From Oxyruncus cristatus (lineage: Eukaryota; Chordata; Aves; Passeriformes; Cotingidae), in assembly GCA_013399855.1 (NCBI GenBank), contig VXAY01005020.1, positions 1,529,833 to 1,593,832 of the forward strand: a stretch of 64,000 nt of DNA, in the 5' to 3' direction. Each line of letters starts with the position of its first letter. Positions within the stretch are counted from its first letter, which is position 1. A program made the translations under genes and the position numbers. Shown one piece after another: positions 1 through 11,500 of the stretch. A model generated the notes under the pieces. That model did no database searches and was not told the DNA's origin. It saw nothing but the letters and a program-made list of their open reading frames with translations.

Positions 1-3000
1 CCCCTCTTTTCATTAATGTTACCCACCCCTCAGCAATCCACTTTCCTGGTAAGCCATTTCTGGCACAACTATTGCATGAAGGGTGGTTTCTGATCTTGCA
101 TTCTGTAAAATATCCTCATTCAAGTTTCAACAAGGGAGAATTTTTTCTCTGAGGAATTAGCATTTGTTTAACCCACCCTCACCAAAAAAAAAGAAAAAAA
201 AAAAAAAAGGAGCAAAGTGGTTCATCAAGAATGAGTATAGCAGAATGAAATAAACCCATGACTCAGGGTTGAACCAGAGTTATGATGTAAATCTGCTAGT
301 GACTTCAACTTGCATCTGTTCAAATTAAAGGGCAAAACTGCTTCAATCTTGTTAGGTCTTGCATATTCTGACACCACCACCTGAACTGGAACAGCAACAT
401 AATTTTCCAGTTGTCTCTACACTTTGCTTTCTTGTGGTCAGAACCTAAAAGTAGCTCTGACAAAAAGAGAGGGCTGCTTCCCAAAATTTTTTCTTTGTAA
501 ATACATTTCTTATTCATGCTTCTAGGTACATAACATCACCCCCAGGATCATGAACCTTTTATGACCATGACCTATGGTTTAGAAATTACAGTTTATTACA
601 AAACGAATCTCTCTCTTGAACTCACCCACAAAACGCTCTGCACAGATTAATTCATAAATCTCGTCTCTATCTCTCTTCCCCTACCTGAAAAACTGAAAAA
701 GCAAAGCAGCACAGTTTAGTAGAGCAGGAATAATGATAGTTACGTGGAGCTTTTTCTTGGTCTGTGTTATCTCAGCACACAGTCACACCACCTTCCTCTC
801 CCTGCCTCGATGACTGCCAGAGCTGCATCCAGCCCTGACACCAGCTCCTGCCCCTGGTGCAACTTCCCCATTTGGAAAGTCTGTGTGCTGAACAGATTGT
901 AAATATTCACTAACCCCCAGCTATTTTTATTGAGGCTTCCTGTACCTATTGCTTGTAGAAATTATCATTAGGAAAGGTCAGGAACAAGGTTGATTTCTCC
1001 TTCAAAAGGAACTAATGTGTAAAACAAAGATCTCAGAGGAGTTAACAACCTTCTCTGAGCATAAACATGAACTACAGAGACCAGCTGCAGAATAACAGTT
1101 GGGTTTCAGCTATAAACAGACTGAGTTTTACCGTGGGTTTATATATCTATTTCAGTGAAGTTATTTATTCTACAGGAAAAATGCTATTTGTAAGGCCCCA
1201 GGAAGGCAGGGGGATGAGAGGAAGAAAGGAAGTCCTGCTTATGTTGTTAGAAAAAGCTTCACTGCTGGACTCAGAAAGAGACTCTAAAATAAGTATTTCA
1301 CAAAACCACAAATTTTGAGAGTCTTCAAGAAAACTATGCCTTTTTTAAAGGAAAAAAAAAAAAAAAAAATCTCACAGTTCTTCCAACAGGATATTTAAGG
1401 CTACTTTCCTGCCTTTAAAAGCACACCCTGTTTTTTGTTTCCTGGCTGAGTGGGGGGAAAAACCCCACAGAGATACAAAAAATGCAGCCAAAGGTAAACA
1501 AGAATAGTATGTGTTTAGTATCTGCATGAGGCAGTGAGGTGAATGGAACGAAAACTGGATTGAATATAAAGGACAAGAAAGAGATTGATTGCTCAGGTCA
1601 AAGACTTTTTGAAGATTTAGATTAAAACCTGTTCTGTGTCTGGCCTTAATACAAACAGTATGTTTTAAATTCATTAATTTCATGCAGTAACTTGCTGCAT
1701 ATAGGTAAAGGCCACACTGAAAGAAGGGTGGCTCTAACTGAAGGAGGCTTCTAAGTGAAAACAAGTGATATCTGTCATCTTCATCTAGTGTAAACCACAC
1801 AAGTGCTAAAACATACCATTTCTCACGCCATCCTATTTTGTCCCTCAGAAGAGTCCAGCTTCTTCCATAGCTAAAACTGAAAAGCTGGCTCTTTTGGTTT
1901 CTATAAAAACATTTCAAGTGAAAAAAAACCAAAAGATCAGATAGTTGTTTTTTATTCTCAGATTTCTCCAAAACATCAAAGTGGTCTGGAAACCTAATCA
2001 TGAGTAACAGGCACCCAAATGGCACCAAGACAGGAAACATTTCCAGAAGCTCTCGAGCCAGTAGGACCCTGTGAAACCAGCACAGATTCACTGAAAAGCC
2101 TTACTTGTTCCTTCCAAGATGAGTTTTGGGGCCCAAATGGAGCCATAGGTCATATTAAGAGTACACCAGGCACTGACTTGTCATTACTTCATTTCTTTTC
2201 CCACCATGACCTATTCCACAGTTATTTGAAGTTTTCTTAATCATTAACTTAAACTAGTATTTAAAAAAAATAGTCCTGTGTCCTTTTTTTCTCTGATTCC
2301 TGATTTTATTCTCTGCTGTATTAATAATGACCAAAGTATTTATCTTGTTTAATATACAATAAATACTATATATAAGCTGCTTTACTCTACTAATTCTGTC
2401 ACTTGTATTATACACTAAATATAATGATTTAATCCCAGAGCATGCTCAATACTCCTGCTTCATGAAGTTTGATACAAATAAAATTTTTTTCTTACTCGGT
2501 ATTAGCAAGAGAAATAAGTATTAACGTAATACAGTGACGAACTTATTTGAACTGAAAGTACAAATTCAGATCAAATTTGCTAAACCATTTCAGGCCAAAT
2601 ACAAATGAGCACAAAAACCAACAAAATGTTTGTGTGCTCCTCTTGATGGACTTTGAATGCATGCTACTAGCAAGAAAAGCAAACCATGGAAATTTTTTAG
2701 ATCCACTTTCTAGAAGGCAAACTAATGACAATTTAATACTGCCTGACTCATTCCGTGTCTACTAGAGTCACATTTCAGAAGGATGCCCTTCTGTATCAGT
2801 ATCTCCAGCAGCAATCCTCTGATTTTTATTATCTTTAAGCAGGAGCTATTCAGACAAACAGCATCAACACTCACCACACAAAAAGCTGGGCTGCTGTTGC
2901 TCGAAAAGGGACAGGGGACCGAGCAGGGATTCTGCCACACAGGACTGGCCCCAGAGAAACATTAACAGGGTACCTTCAGTTTGGCTGAGCTGACATCTCA

Positions 3001-3950
3001 CGTGGTTTAGGTGGATTTCAAACGTTATCTTTCATCTCAGCAGAGGAGCTCTGTGAGTATCCTGCTGGGTCTGGGCAGTTTGGTAAAGTAATAGCATGTG
3101 TAGTCAGGGAGTTACTTGCTTCAAATAAGTCCCATTTTCTAGGAAGCATTATAAGGATTGCGATGGGAGAAACATCCATTATTTTGCTTTTAATTAGCAG
3201 GTTGTCCTTTCAGAGATTAAGCCAAAATGAAATTTCACTATTAGTGTCTTTCTGCTTATTGGTTACAACTTCTAATGGTTCATGCCTGCAACTAGGCTGT
3301 TAAATTTAACTCCCTGTACCTCTAAATAAGCAGCTTTTCTTTTTCTAAACTATAAAGTTCCACTCATTGTTAGATTTTAGAAAATATTTTAGCAAGACGT
3401 AGCTAGTATCAATTAAACATAGCTTTATTTTCCACAAACAGACTGCTCTGTGCTTTCAATTTGAAATATTGAAAAAATAAATATACATTTTAAGACTTAT
3501 GTAAATCTTTTAAAAGTTTAATCTGAAGTGATTATTCTTCAAAAACTGGAATGTTTATCCAAGTTGCAGAAAGTACCTGAGCAATAATGAGTTCACTTAC
3601 CTGTAAATATGAGTTAGGTATTGATTTTGGAAGAATAATTTTGGATCTGCCTCAGCCAGAGTAGGGAATTTAGATCTTACCATCCAGTGTAATGGGAAGG
3701 AGTCAGAATAATTTTCTATATCTGCACAAAATGCTTTTGGTTTTTGGCAATTAACAAAATTTATTTTAATTCATCACAAATGTCACTGACGTCTTGGTAG
3801 AAAGCCAAAAGTTTTTTCTTTGAACATCTTGAGCTCAGTTGCCACATCTGGAAAAATGAATATTTTTAAGTCTTGCTCCACTTCACTTAGTTTTTGATTT
3901 GTGATATACCAGAAAATTTAGATTAGCAGAAACATGTAGAAAAATCTTAG
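1..3950. other. Noncoding interval with one unexplained long open frame
   Basis: AT-rich sequence with poly(A) tracts at about 184-209 and 1351-1369. No known gene or repeat is recognised. It contains the 239-codon minus-strand frame at 1372-2091, annotated separately. Confidence 0.45.
1372..2091 (-). other. Unexplained 239-codon open reading frame, probably not a gene
   Basis: Minus-strand frame from ATG at 2091 to a stop at 1372-1374, uninterrupted for 239 codons in AT-rich DNA where chance frames should end sooner. The translation is rich in Leu, Ser, Phe, Cys and His, with hydrophobic patches such as FPVLVPFGCLLLMI near the start, and shows no motif or family I recognise. No CpG island, clear splice context or poly(A) signal was identified for it. 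It could be an unrecognised exon, a decayed element, or chance. I lean toward noncoding. Confidence 0.2.
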
Positions 3951-4035
3951 TGCCATGGTTTAGGTGACATGGTGGTGTCCAGTCAAAAGTTGGACTCAGT
4001 CTCAGATGTCTTTTCCAACGTTTGATTCTGTGATT
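3951..4035 (+). mobile_element. Very short CR1 3' end (about 85 bp)
   Basis: Plus-strand CR1 terminal segment: TGCCATGGTTTAGGTGACAT, GTTGGACTCAGTCTCAGATG and TCTTTTCCAACG, with the tail TTGATTCTGTGATT. Extreme 5' truncation. Confidence 0.75.
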
Positions 4036-7000
4036 AAGACTGCAACATGTCACCAGTTAACCAAAATTCTAATTATGATACCCAAGCCAAAGGCTAGGAT
4101 TTTTCTCTGAATTCAGTCAGAGCAAAAAAGTCTCTTAAAAGAGGCTGGGATTTTCTTTGCACTATAAGAACTGCAAGTATTACAAAGCTCCCATTGCTTA
4201 AGTACCCACAGCAATAGTAATAAAACTGAAAGACTGACAACATCTATGTCAGTGGTGAAGTCAAGAGAATTAGTCCCAGAAATAAAAATACAAAGATATC
4301 ATTTTAAAATATACTAGTCTCTATTTTCTAAAGTAACTGTGAGTTTGGATCTCTGATTCTGCATGTGCAACACACAGAGCAGCTCAGATGGCATTGTTTT
4401 TCAGACAGTATTGAAGACTTTCCCCCTGAAAACCCAGATCCTACAGGGTATATTTTAAGAAGACACCACTGGGAAGACAACACCAATAGTCACAGCAGAA
4501 AATTATGCCATGCAATTTCAGCCTGTGCTTCAGCAGGGACTTCAGCATGGGTCACCCATAATCCACATGCAGTTTTTGGGTCACGAGTCTCAAAGTAAAT
4601 TTTAAACAGCTGTTTTCATTGCCGAGGGAAACATGGGGTAGTTTCACTGCGTAACTGAGGTTACGTTACAGGACCAGTCTCCTCATGCACCCTCTTTGAT
4701 CTTTCTATCAGGGATATATAAGCAGCTGGTGACACCAATACACCTTTGAAGAAAGGACAACTCAGTATCCAGGAGCTGTGTCATGAGAATCCTTTTTTGC
4801 TTCCTTTGTGAACTGCCAGATACCCACCCAACCATCCCATGCCATGGAATAGGGACAGCTTTGGTCTGAGGGGGAATTTTAATTCCCTGGGGGAAGAGAT
4901 AGCCTGAAGTTGCTGCTTCTGCAGCTCATTCATGATGCAGATTGCTCAGGACAGTCATGGCCTGAACCCTATGGAGGAACCCCAAGGGGCTGCTGGCTGC
5001 TGTGGGCAAACTAACCCCTTTCCTGCTGTACAGCAGCTTCTGACAGCCCATGATGTTTAGGATGTAGGGAATGGCCAAGTACTGCACTGAAGAAAAGCTC
5101 CTGCTCCAAGCTGCCCGCATGAGGAAAGGTTTTCCCAGCCTTGCCCCACTATTTAGGTGGGCCCAATGCCCTTGGCGATACAAAACACCTCCAGACATCC
5201 AGCCCAAGTCCTGGATTTTCTGGCCAGCTGACATTTGCCTTTAGGAGTGTAGTCACTGACCTTCACGGCATCCGAAGTGCACAGCGAGTTACTGGGTGTT
5301 TCAGCCTCTCCCACCACCCCTCATGTCTGCTCTGCCTTTCTGTCCTCACAGACAGCTCTCACATGCCCATGTCCTTAGAAGTGACAGAGGGGCCGCAGAG
5401 AGGCCAGGCAGAGACACGGGTGTGTGCATACATGTGCTGCCTTCCTCCAGCTTCAGGCCATCCCTGTCCTGTAAGCCAGGGTGAGAGGGGGTGTTCAACC
5501 ACCTCCCTCTCTATTTCCTCCATATGCCAGGGCTGCCCGTGTTCAGACATCGACCAGTAGCCCAAGTAATATGGTCAGACGTGCTGGAACATCTTCTGGA
5601 GGTGCAAAGAAAAGGAGGTGGGGTGAGAAGATTCACATTAAGAAGGCAAATGTGTTAGAAGTGTCAATATTTAAAGCTGGCTAAAAAAAAAAAAAAATTA
5701 TATTCAAAGTTGAAAACCAATCTTCTATAAGCTAAGAACTGCTCCTATACAAAAGTCATCTGTCAGCATTAACAGCCTAAGGAATATTCCTATAGATTCC
5801 TAAGTCGGCTGCAGTCCTTATGCAGGTGTACCTTCATTTCTTATAAAATTGAAGAGACTGTTTTTTCCGACTGAATATTTAATCAATGCTAAAATATATT
5901 TATTTTTAATTGATCAGAAGCAGCCATACCTAGAGGTTGGGAGGCACTGGGCAGGCTTCTGCTTACCTATGCTGGGGACCTCAGCTTTTGATTGGTACCA
6001 GAGAAGCCCAAGCTAGATAATGTGAGCAGGCAATACCTCAGGACCAGATTGAAGACAGCCATACTAGGGTCCATCTGCAAACTCTTCTTTAGATTTTGCT
6101 TTATTAATGAAGAATGATGACAGATTAAGCATCTTCCTCCAGACTGTTTATTCCCTGTGCAAGTCACAGGGATATTTAAACTCACCAACCGAATAGTCTC
6201 AAAAAAACATCTTTTAATACTATCAAACAAAATAAAATAATCACATACTATGCCAAATGAGTCAGCAAATACACATAATCCTTCCTAAGGAGAAGTAATG
6301 GCTTGTCAAAGGCATAGTCTGTTTTAGGCAAGTTCTACTGCTTCTTGCAGACAGGCCCACATTATCAAAACTGATGACACTGGAAAGACTGAGACAGTGA
6401 TGTATTTACTTCTGGATATCAGTGACTCTGTGAGGAATGGACGATTGCTTTTTTCCCCAGTGCTAATATTTTCTCCCTTAACCACATCATATACCCTCAT
6501 GAAAAGGCTGCTACTGCCTATAGATCCCTTTGCTTTATTTACCAGCTATGGCTGCAGCACTTGAACCCATGTGCTCAGTGGATCTTCAGAACTCGTTTGC
6601 AAAATGGTCCATTGAGACAAAACATCACTTTACAAGATGAAGAATCACATGCTTGATTGCCTTCTCTGAACAAGCAGAGGTAATTGCAAAGTGTCTTGTA
6701 TTGATGACTCTTCTACATGTAGGCCCAAAAGGGGAAATGAGTCTTGAGATGCATTCAGTATGGGGCTACAGAAAGCAGTGACTCTGCAATCAGAGCTGTT
6801 TTTCTTATATGAAAAAGTGATTACTCAACCAGTGCTGACTGTTTAGGAAGCAAAAAGGAACTACAAGGAACAAATGAGCAATACATTCAGCTGAATACTG
6901 TTTCCCTCCAGTGGGAAGAGCACAGTTTTTAGTATTAATTGCCTAATCATACGATTTGCCCCTGAAGGACAGCAAGCCATTTGCATGGACCATTCAGAGA

Positions 7001-7993
7001 CAAAGCCATTTGCCTACAGCTGAGACACTGAAGGAGATTTATTATGCTCATCTACATCAGACATTTCCAAAACATCGTGCAAAGCTGTAGAAATATCCAA
7101 AGAGGTCTCAGCTAGCGTAAAGTCTCTTTTTTTTTCCTGATATTAAGAAGCTGGATTTTCCTGACAAGGTTGGAGGGACCTAACAGCAAAACGATTTTTA
7201 TTTCCAAAGGCTACTAAGGCTACACAATTGTATGTCCTGCTTAGCTTGGATTTCAAGTAATTAACCTGAAAATTTAGGAGCCACACAAATGAAGCAAACA
7301 TCTCACGGAGCTCCACAGTTAAAATCCTTACAAAGTTTTGAGCCTGTGCCTCTCTGTTTCTTGTTCCACTCAAAGTCTCCTTTGATAATTATTAGATCCG
7401 TTACTAGCGTGTGAAGAAGAGATGTGCAAGACAGACGTCACTTGCTTCTTAACTTTCTTTCAAGGATTCAAGAAAAGCAGAAAGAAGAAGTCTGGTACCA
7501 AGAATGAGAGGCTCACTGCTGAGGCTCCAGGTAGGTCCACGACATCTCAACTCTACATCCAGCCATAGCTGAACAATGCTGCAGGACCTGAATGGTTTTA
7601 ATTAGGGTTTCCCAGACAAGTTGCATGCCAGATACTTCTCATATTACAGAAACTGCCTGAACCAGCAACCATCTCTTACAGCTTGTGTACAAAGCACAGA
7701 GTCCAGAGCTGCTGCTGTTACCAGTGTCAACACTGCTGTAAACTAATTTTGGGAACCACGCTTCTAAGTGAAGATGGATCAGTGATGACAAATTAGGAGA
7801 CAGTGGAGGGCACAAGTAGATAAGGATTTATGTGGGAAGGTGGTACTTGCTGATACCAGTCACGAGAGCTGCCTGGAGGCACAGGTCAGGAGCTTCCTAT
7901 GCTTTGTGCACCAGCCAGTGGGAACAAGAGTGACTGCCAGTGAGTGCCATAAGAGTAACTGCCAATGCCAAAAAAATACATTATTTCCACTAA
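4036..7993. other. Noncoding interval, 4.0 kb
   Basis: No exon, RNA gene or named repeat recognised. A TATATAAG box at 4715-4722 with a GTAAC/GTTAC inverted repeat about 50 bp upstream (4651-4664) is discussed as a weak promoter-like signal. Confidence 0.45.
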
Positions 7994-7998
7994 GCTGA
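7994..7998. repeat. Left copy of target-site duplication (GCTGA)
   Basis: Five bases immediately before the LTR start, identical to 8532-8536. Confidence 0.72.
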
Positions 7999-8531
7999 TG
8001 TTGTGGGTTGATCCTGGCTAGACACCAGGTGCCCATCAAAGCCCCTCTATCACTCCCTTCTTCAGCTGGACAGGGGAGAGAAAATATAACAAAAGGCCCA
8101 GGCTGGCCACAGGAACACAGCTTGCTGTGAGCATCCACCTTGCTCTGGTCCTCTGCAGGCTGCAGGTGGACATCTGCTGCACCATGGGCTGCAGGGAGAC
8201 ATCCTTCCTCACTGCGGTCTTCACCATGAGCTGCAGGAGAATCTCTGCTCCAGTGCGTGGAGCACTTCCTCTGCCGTCCTGCACTGACCTCCATGTCTCT
8301 CTTCTCTAACTGCAATTTGTTTCTGCAGAGTATCTTTTTCCCTCCTTCTTAAACATGTTATCTCAGAGGCATCACTCCTGTTGCTGATGGGCTCAGCCGT
8401 GATCAGCAGTGGGTCCCTCCTGGAGCCGGCTGGCACTGGCTCCATCAGACATGGGGGAAGGTTCTGGCAGCTTCCAGAGCCACCCCTGTAACCCCACTGC
8501 TACCAAAGCCTTGCCATGCAAATCTAACACA
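7999..8531. mobile_element. Solo LTR of an endogenous retrovirus-like element, flanked by a 5-bp duplication
   Basis: A 533-bp block starts TGTTGTGGGTTGATCC and ends AATCTAACACA, so it has TGT...ACA ends. It is flanked on both sides by a perfect GCTGA (7994-7998 and 8532-8536). That combination is the signature of LTR integration, and a 5-bp duplication fits ERVL-type (class III) elements. The interior carries imperfect repeats built around ACCATGGGCTGCAGGGAGA (8180-8198) and ACCATGAGCTGCAGGAGAA (8224-8242). From memory this resembles a longer LTR common in songbird genomes, with its middle missing here. No viral gene accompanies it, so it is a solo LTR left by recombination. Strand could not be decided. 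Confidence 0.72.
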
Positions 8532-8536
8532 GCTGA
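8532..8536. repeat. Right copy of target-site duplication (GCTGA)
   Basis: Five bases immediately after the LTR end, identical to 7994-7998. Confidence 0.72.
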
Positions 8537-11500
8537 GTTTGTGCAGTAACAAAGAAAAGGAAAAGCAGCCAGGGCACAGCATGGCTGTGCTTAGGGCAGA
8601 GACCCCGGGAGCAAAGCACAGCAATGCACAGGAGAGCTCCTGGCCTCAGGAACCCAAAGGCTTCTAACTTCCTGTGGAAAGTGATACCCTGTGACAAACA
8701 CAAACCCCTATGGCTAGCAACGATTTCACCAAATACAGTAGCATGAGAACAGAAAAGAAAGCTTAAATTAATAGACAGCTTTAAAAATAATTAAATCCAA
8801 GTTTAATTTGCATTCATTTAGCATTGCATTCATTTACCAAACCAGAATATTAATTGCTTGCAAATATTTGAAGATTACCAAGTATTTGTAAAAGTGTTTG
8901 TGGCTCCTAAAGCATCAATCAATATTAACAAGATTATGAAATCTAGAATGTCCAAGTACATTTCCTTTCTTTCTCTAATGCTCTTCCGTGTATTTCAGTC
9001 ATGTAGTGGGGAAATAGAAACAGCATAATCAGGATAACTAGACCAAGCCCAGAGTAAAAAGAGCAAATAATCCAAAAATATTAAGAAGACTATATATACA
9101 CCATACAAAAATGACTAATGCCACATACATCTGGAGGAAATTAGAGTTCATTGAAAATAATGAACTAACCAAGCAGGCCCAACTTCATAGTCTGTTATTT
9201 GTGGTGGCCAGCACTAGCAACAGTCAAGAGATTCATCCATATTTGTATGCTCCATTTTTTAGTTGTCACTGCAGCTCTATATAAATAATTCTATCACATC
9301 CCCCATCATCCAGACATATTGCCTAATATGTAAAAATAAATTGCTATATTTCTTCTCATCTCTCTCCCATCCAAACCACAGATATCTCTTCTATGCAGCA
9401 TATTATTAAAATGTTCAGGAAGGCAAAAGTTAATAACTGGTTTCTCCATAGAAAAATATCTTATGCTATGAAGGGATTTATTATGTGAAGTCAGGGAGGC
9501 TGCAAAGTTTGCTGATGAGAAACAACCCCTCTGCCTTATTCAACTGTTTTGACAACTGTTAAATACAAGTGATGACACAGTTGAAATACCTAGTCTGAAA
9601 CAAGATGAATCCCTCATACTAAATGCTTTCTTATACTAACACCTGTTTTTGCATGTATTAGCACCAATAGCAGAACAGCACTCGATACAGATGAAAGTAG
9701 ATTCGGACTTGTAACCTTTAATGTGAGTCAGATGTGATTTATAGCTCAAGCTACGTCATTCCTATCTGTACTTGCTTATTTTATAATAAAAAATGGGCCT
9801 TTTAAATACTAACTCGCTTGAGACCCACAGCCTTGTACTTACATGCTGGCAGTTCAAGCCTAGGACAGGGCATGCAGGAAAAAAACCCTGCTGCTGATGA
9901 ATAGGGGGGGATCATTAAAAGGCACCCCAAAACCCCAGCCGAAACCCCAGTGGGCCAAACACAGATTTCCCCACTTTTCCTGGCTCCCAGCCTGAAACCA
10001 CTCTGTTTCCTTCACTGTCTTATTGAGCAGCAAAGTTACAGAATTGGGTCGAGGAGGCTTCAGCTCACGAGTGAAAATGCCTGTGCTCAGCAGTGAGACA
10101 CACCCACTATGACAACAGCTCTCCAGCATCCCTCCAGAATTTCCTCAAGGACACAGCAGACTGGACAAAAATGCCATGAAAAAAAAAAAAATCCCAGTGC
10201 ACAGACTTATGTTTAGAAAGATATTAATACATCAACAGTGTGACAGAAAAGGGCAACAGGCAAGCAGAATGGAATTTCTTTGCAGGTAGCTTGCCAATAG
10301 TCTACACAATGGAGTAGATATTGCATGAAGTGAATACTGAAATATTGAAAATAAGTTTGTTTTCAAAGGCCAGTGGAAAGCCTTTAAGAATAAGAGTAAA
10401 GGCTACTAATCTTTACCACTCTAATGTATTTGCTGTGTAGCATTTTTTAGGCAGGCAAAAAACATAATTCTGTTAGAATTCGATGGACCAACCACATAAC
10501 AGGAGCCCAACTAGAAACTAAAACTAAAGCTGAGATTTTTGTACTGTGTAGATTTCTTCAAGTCTATCTTCCAGACTTGGCTAGCATAATGAATTCTTTT
10601 CCTTTGACACAGACCATCAATATCTCATGAATATTATAACATGTCCAAGTCCAAGCAACTGCAGAGTCAAGTGCTTGCAAGCAGTTGATTACAGCACACA
10701 GAGCTGTGATGGGATTTGTCTCTCAAAAGGCAATCAAAGAATGCCAGTGCACTAAGATGAAGCTACACTGTTAAAATCAAAACGTTTCATACAGCTGCTT
10801 CCAGAGCAGGGCAGCAACCCTTCTGACTCTAGAAAGCTACCAGAACTGGTTAGATAATGGAAATTTGGTCTATAGAAGCTAAACAAGTAAAGAAGCAACA
10901 GAAAATTACACTTGGAATTTCAATGACACCCATCACTGGTTTTCAGCTGTTTTCATTTACACAATCTAGCCTGACATACAGTTTAGTGAATGCTGTGGTT
11001 TCTCTATGAAAGTAACAGCCCAAATGGCAGCAGAGATTAAAAAAAAAAAAGCTTATCTAACCCTAAACTGAATTTCTCAGCCTTGTAGTGTGAAAAGTAC
11101 CAGTGCTAGATCAACAGCAAAACACAGAAGCCTTTCTATTAATTAGAAGACCTTTTGGGGCAGGGTGGGGGCTCCAGGTCATGCATTGCAGCCCACCATC
11201 AATAGTCTTTTCTGTACTTCTGTAGACACACTTGTATTTGTTTCATTTAGACATGGTTAGGGACACTTTTTTGGGCAAAACTGACACCTGTTTGTCAGTT
11301 CAAAGGCATTGAACTGGTCATAAGGCATCCCCAATTCTGTTGTATAGCAGAGAGAAGTGGCTTCTACTCCTACTCACAACATCAGACCTGTGCCAAAGCA
11401 TCAGTGTCAAAGCATCTCTTCAACTGCTGTAAAGGAAAGAGGGGTCCCCAACAACTTCTCTCCTCATATAACCATCAGGCCCACTCAGAATGGATGGGCT

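Noticed and set aside
7860..8315. 151-codon minus-strand frame overlapping the LTR
   Set aside because: It crosses the LTR boundary into unrelated flanking DNA. The length is near the chance maximum and there is no viral or cellular motif.
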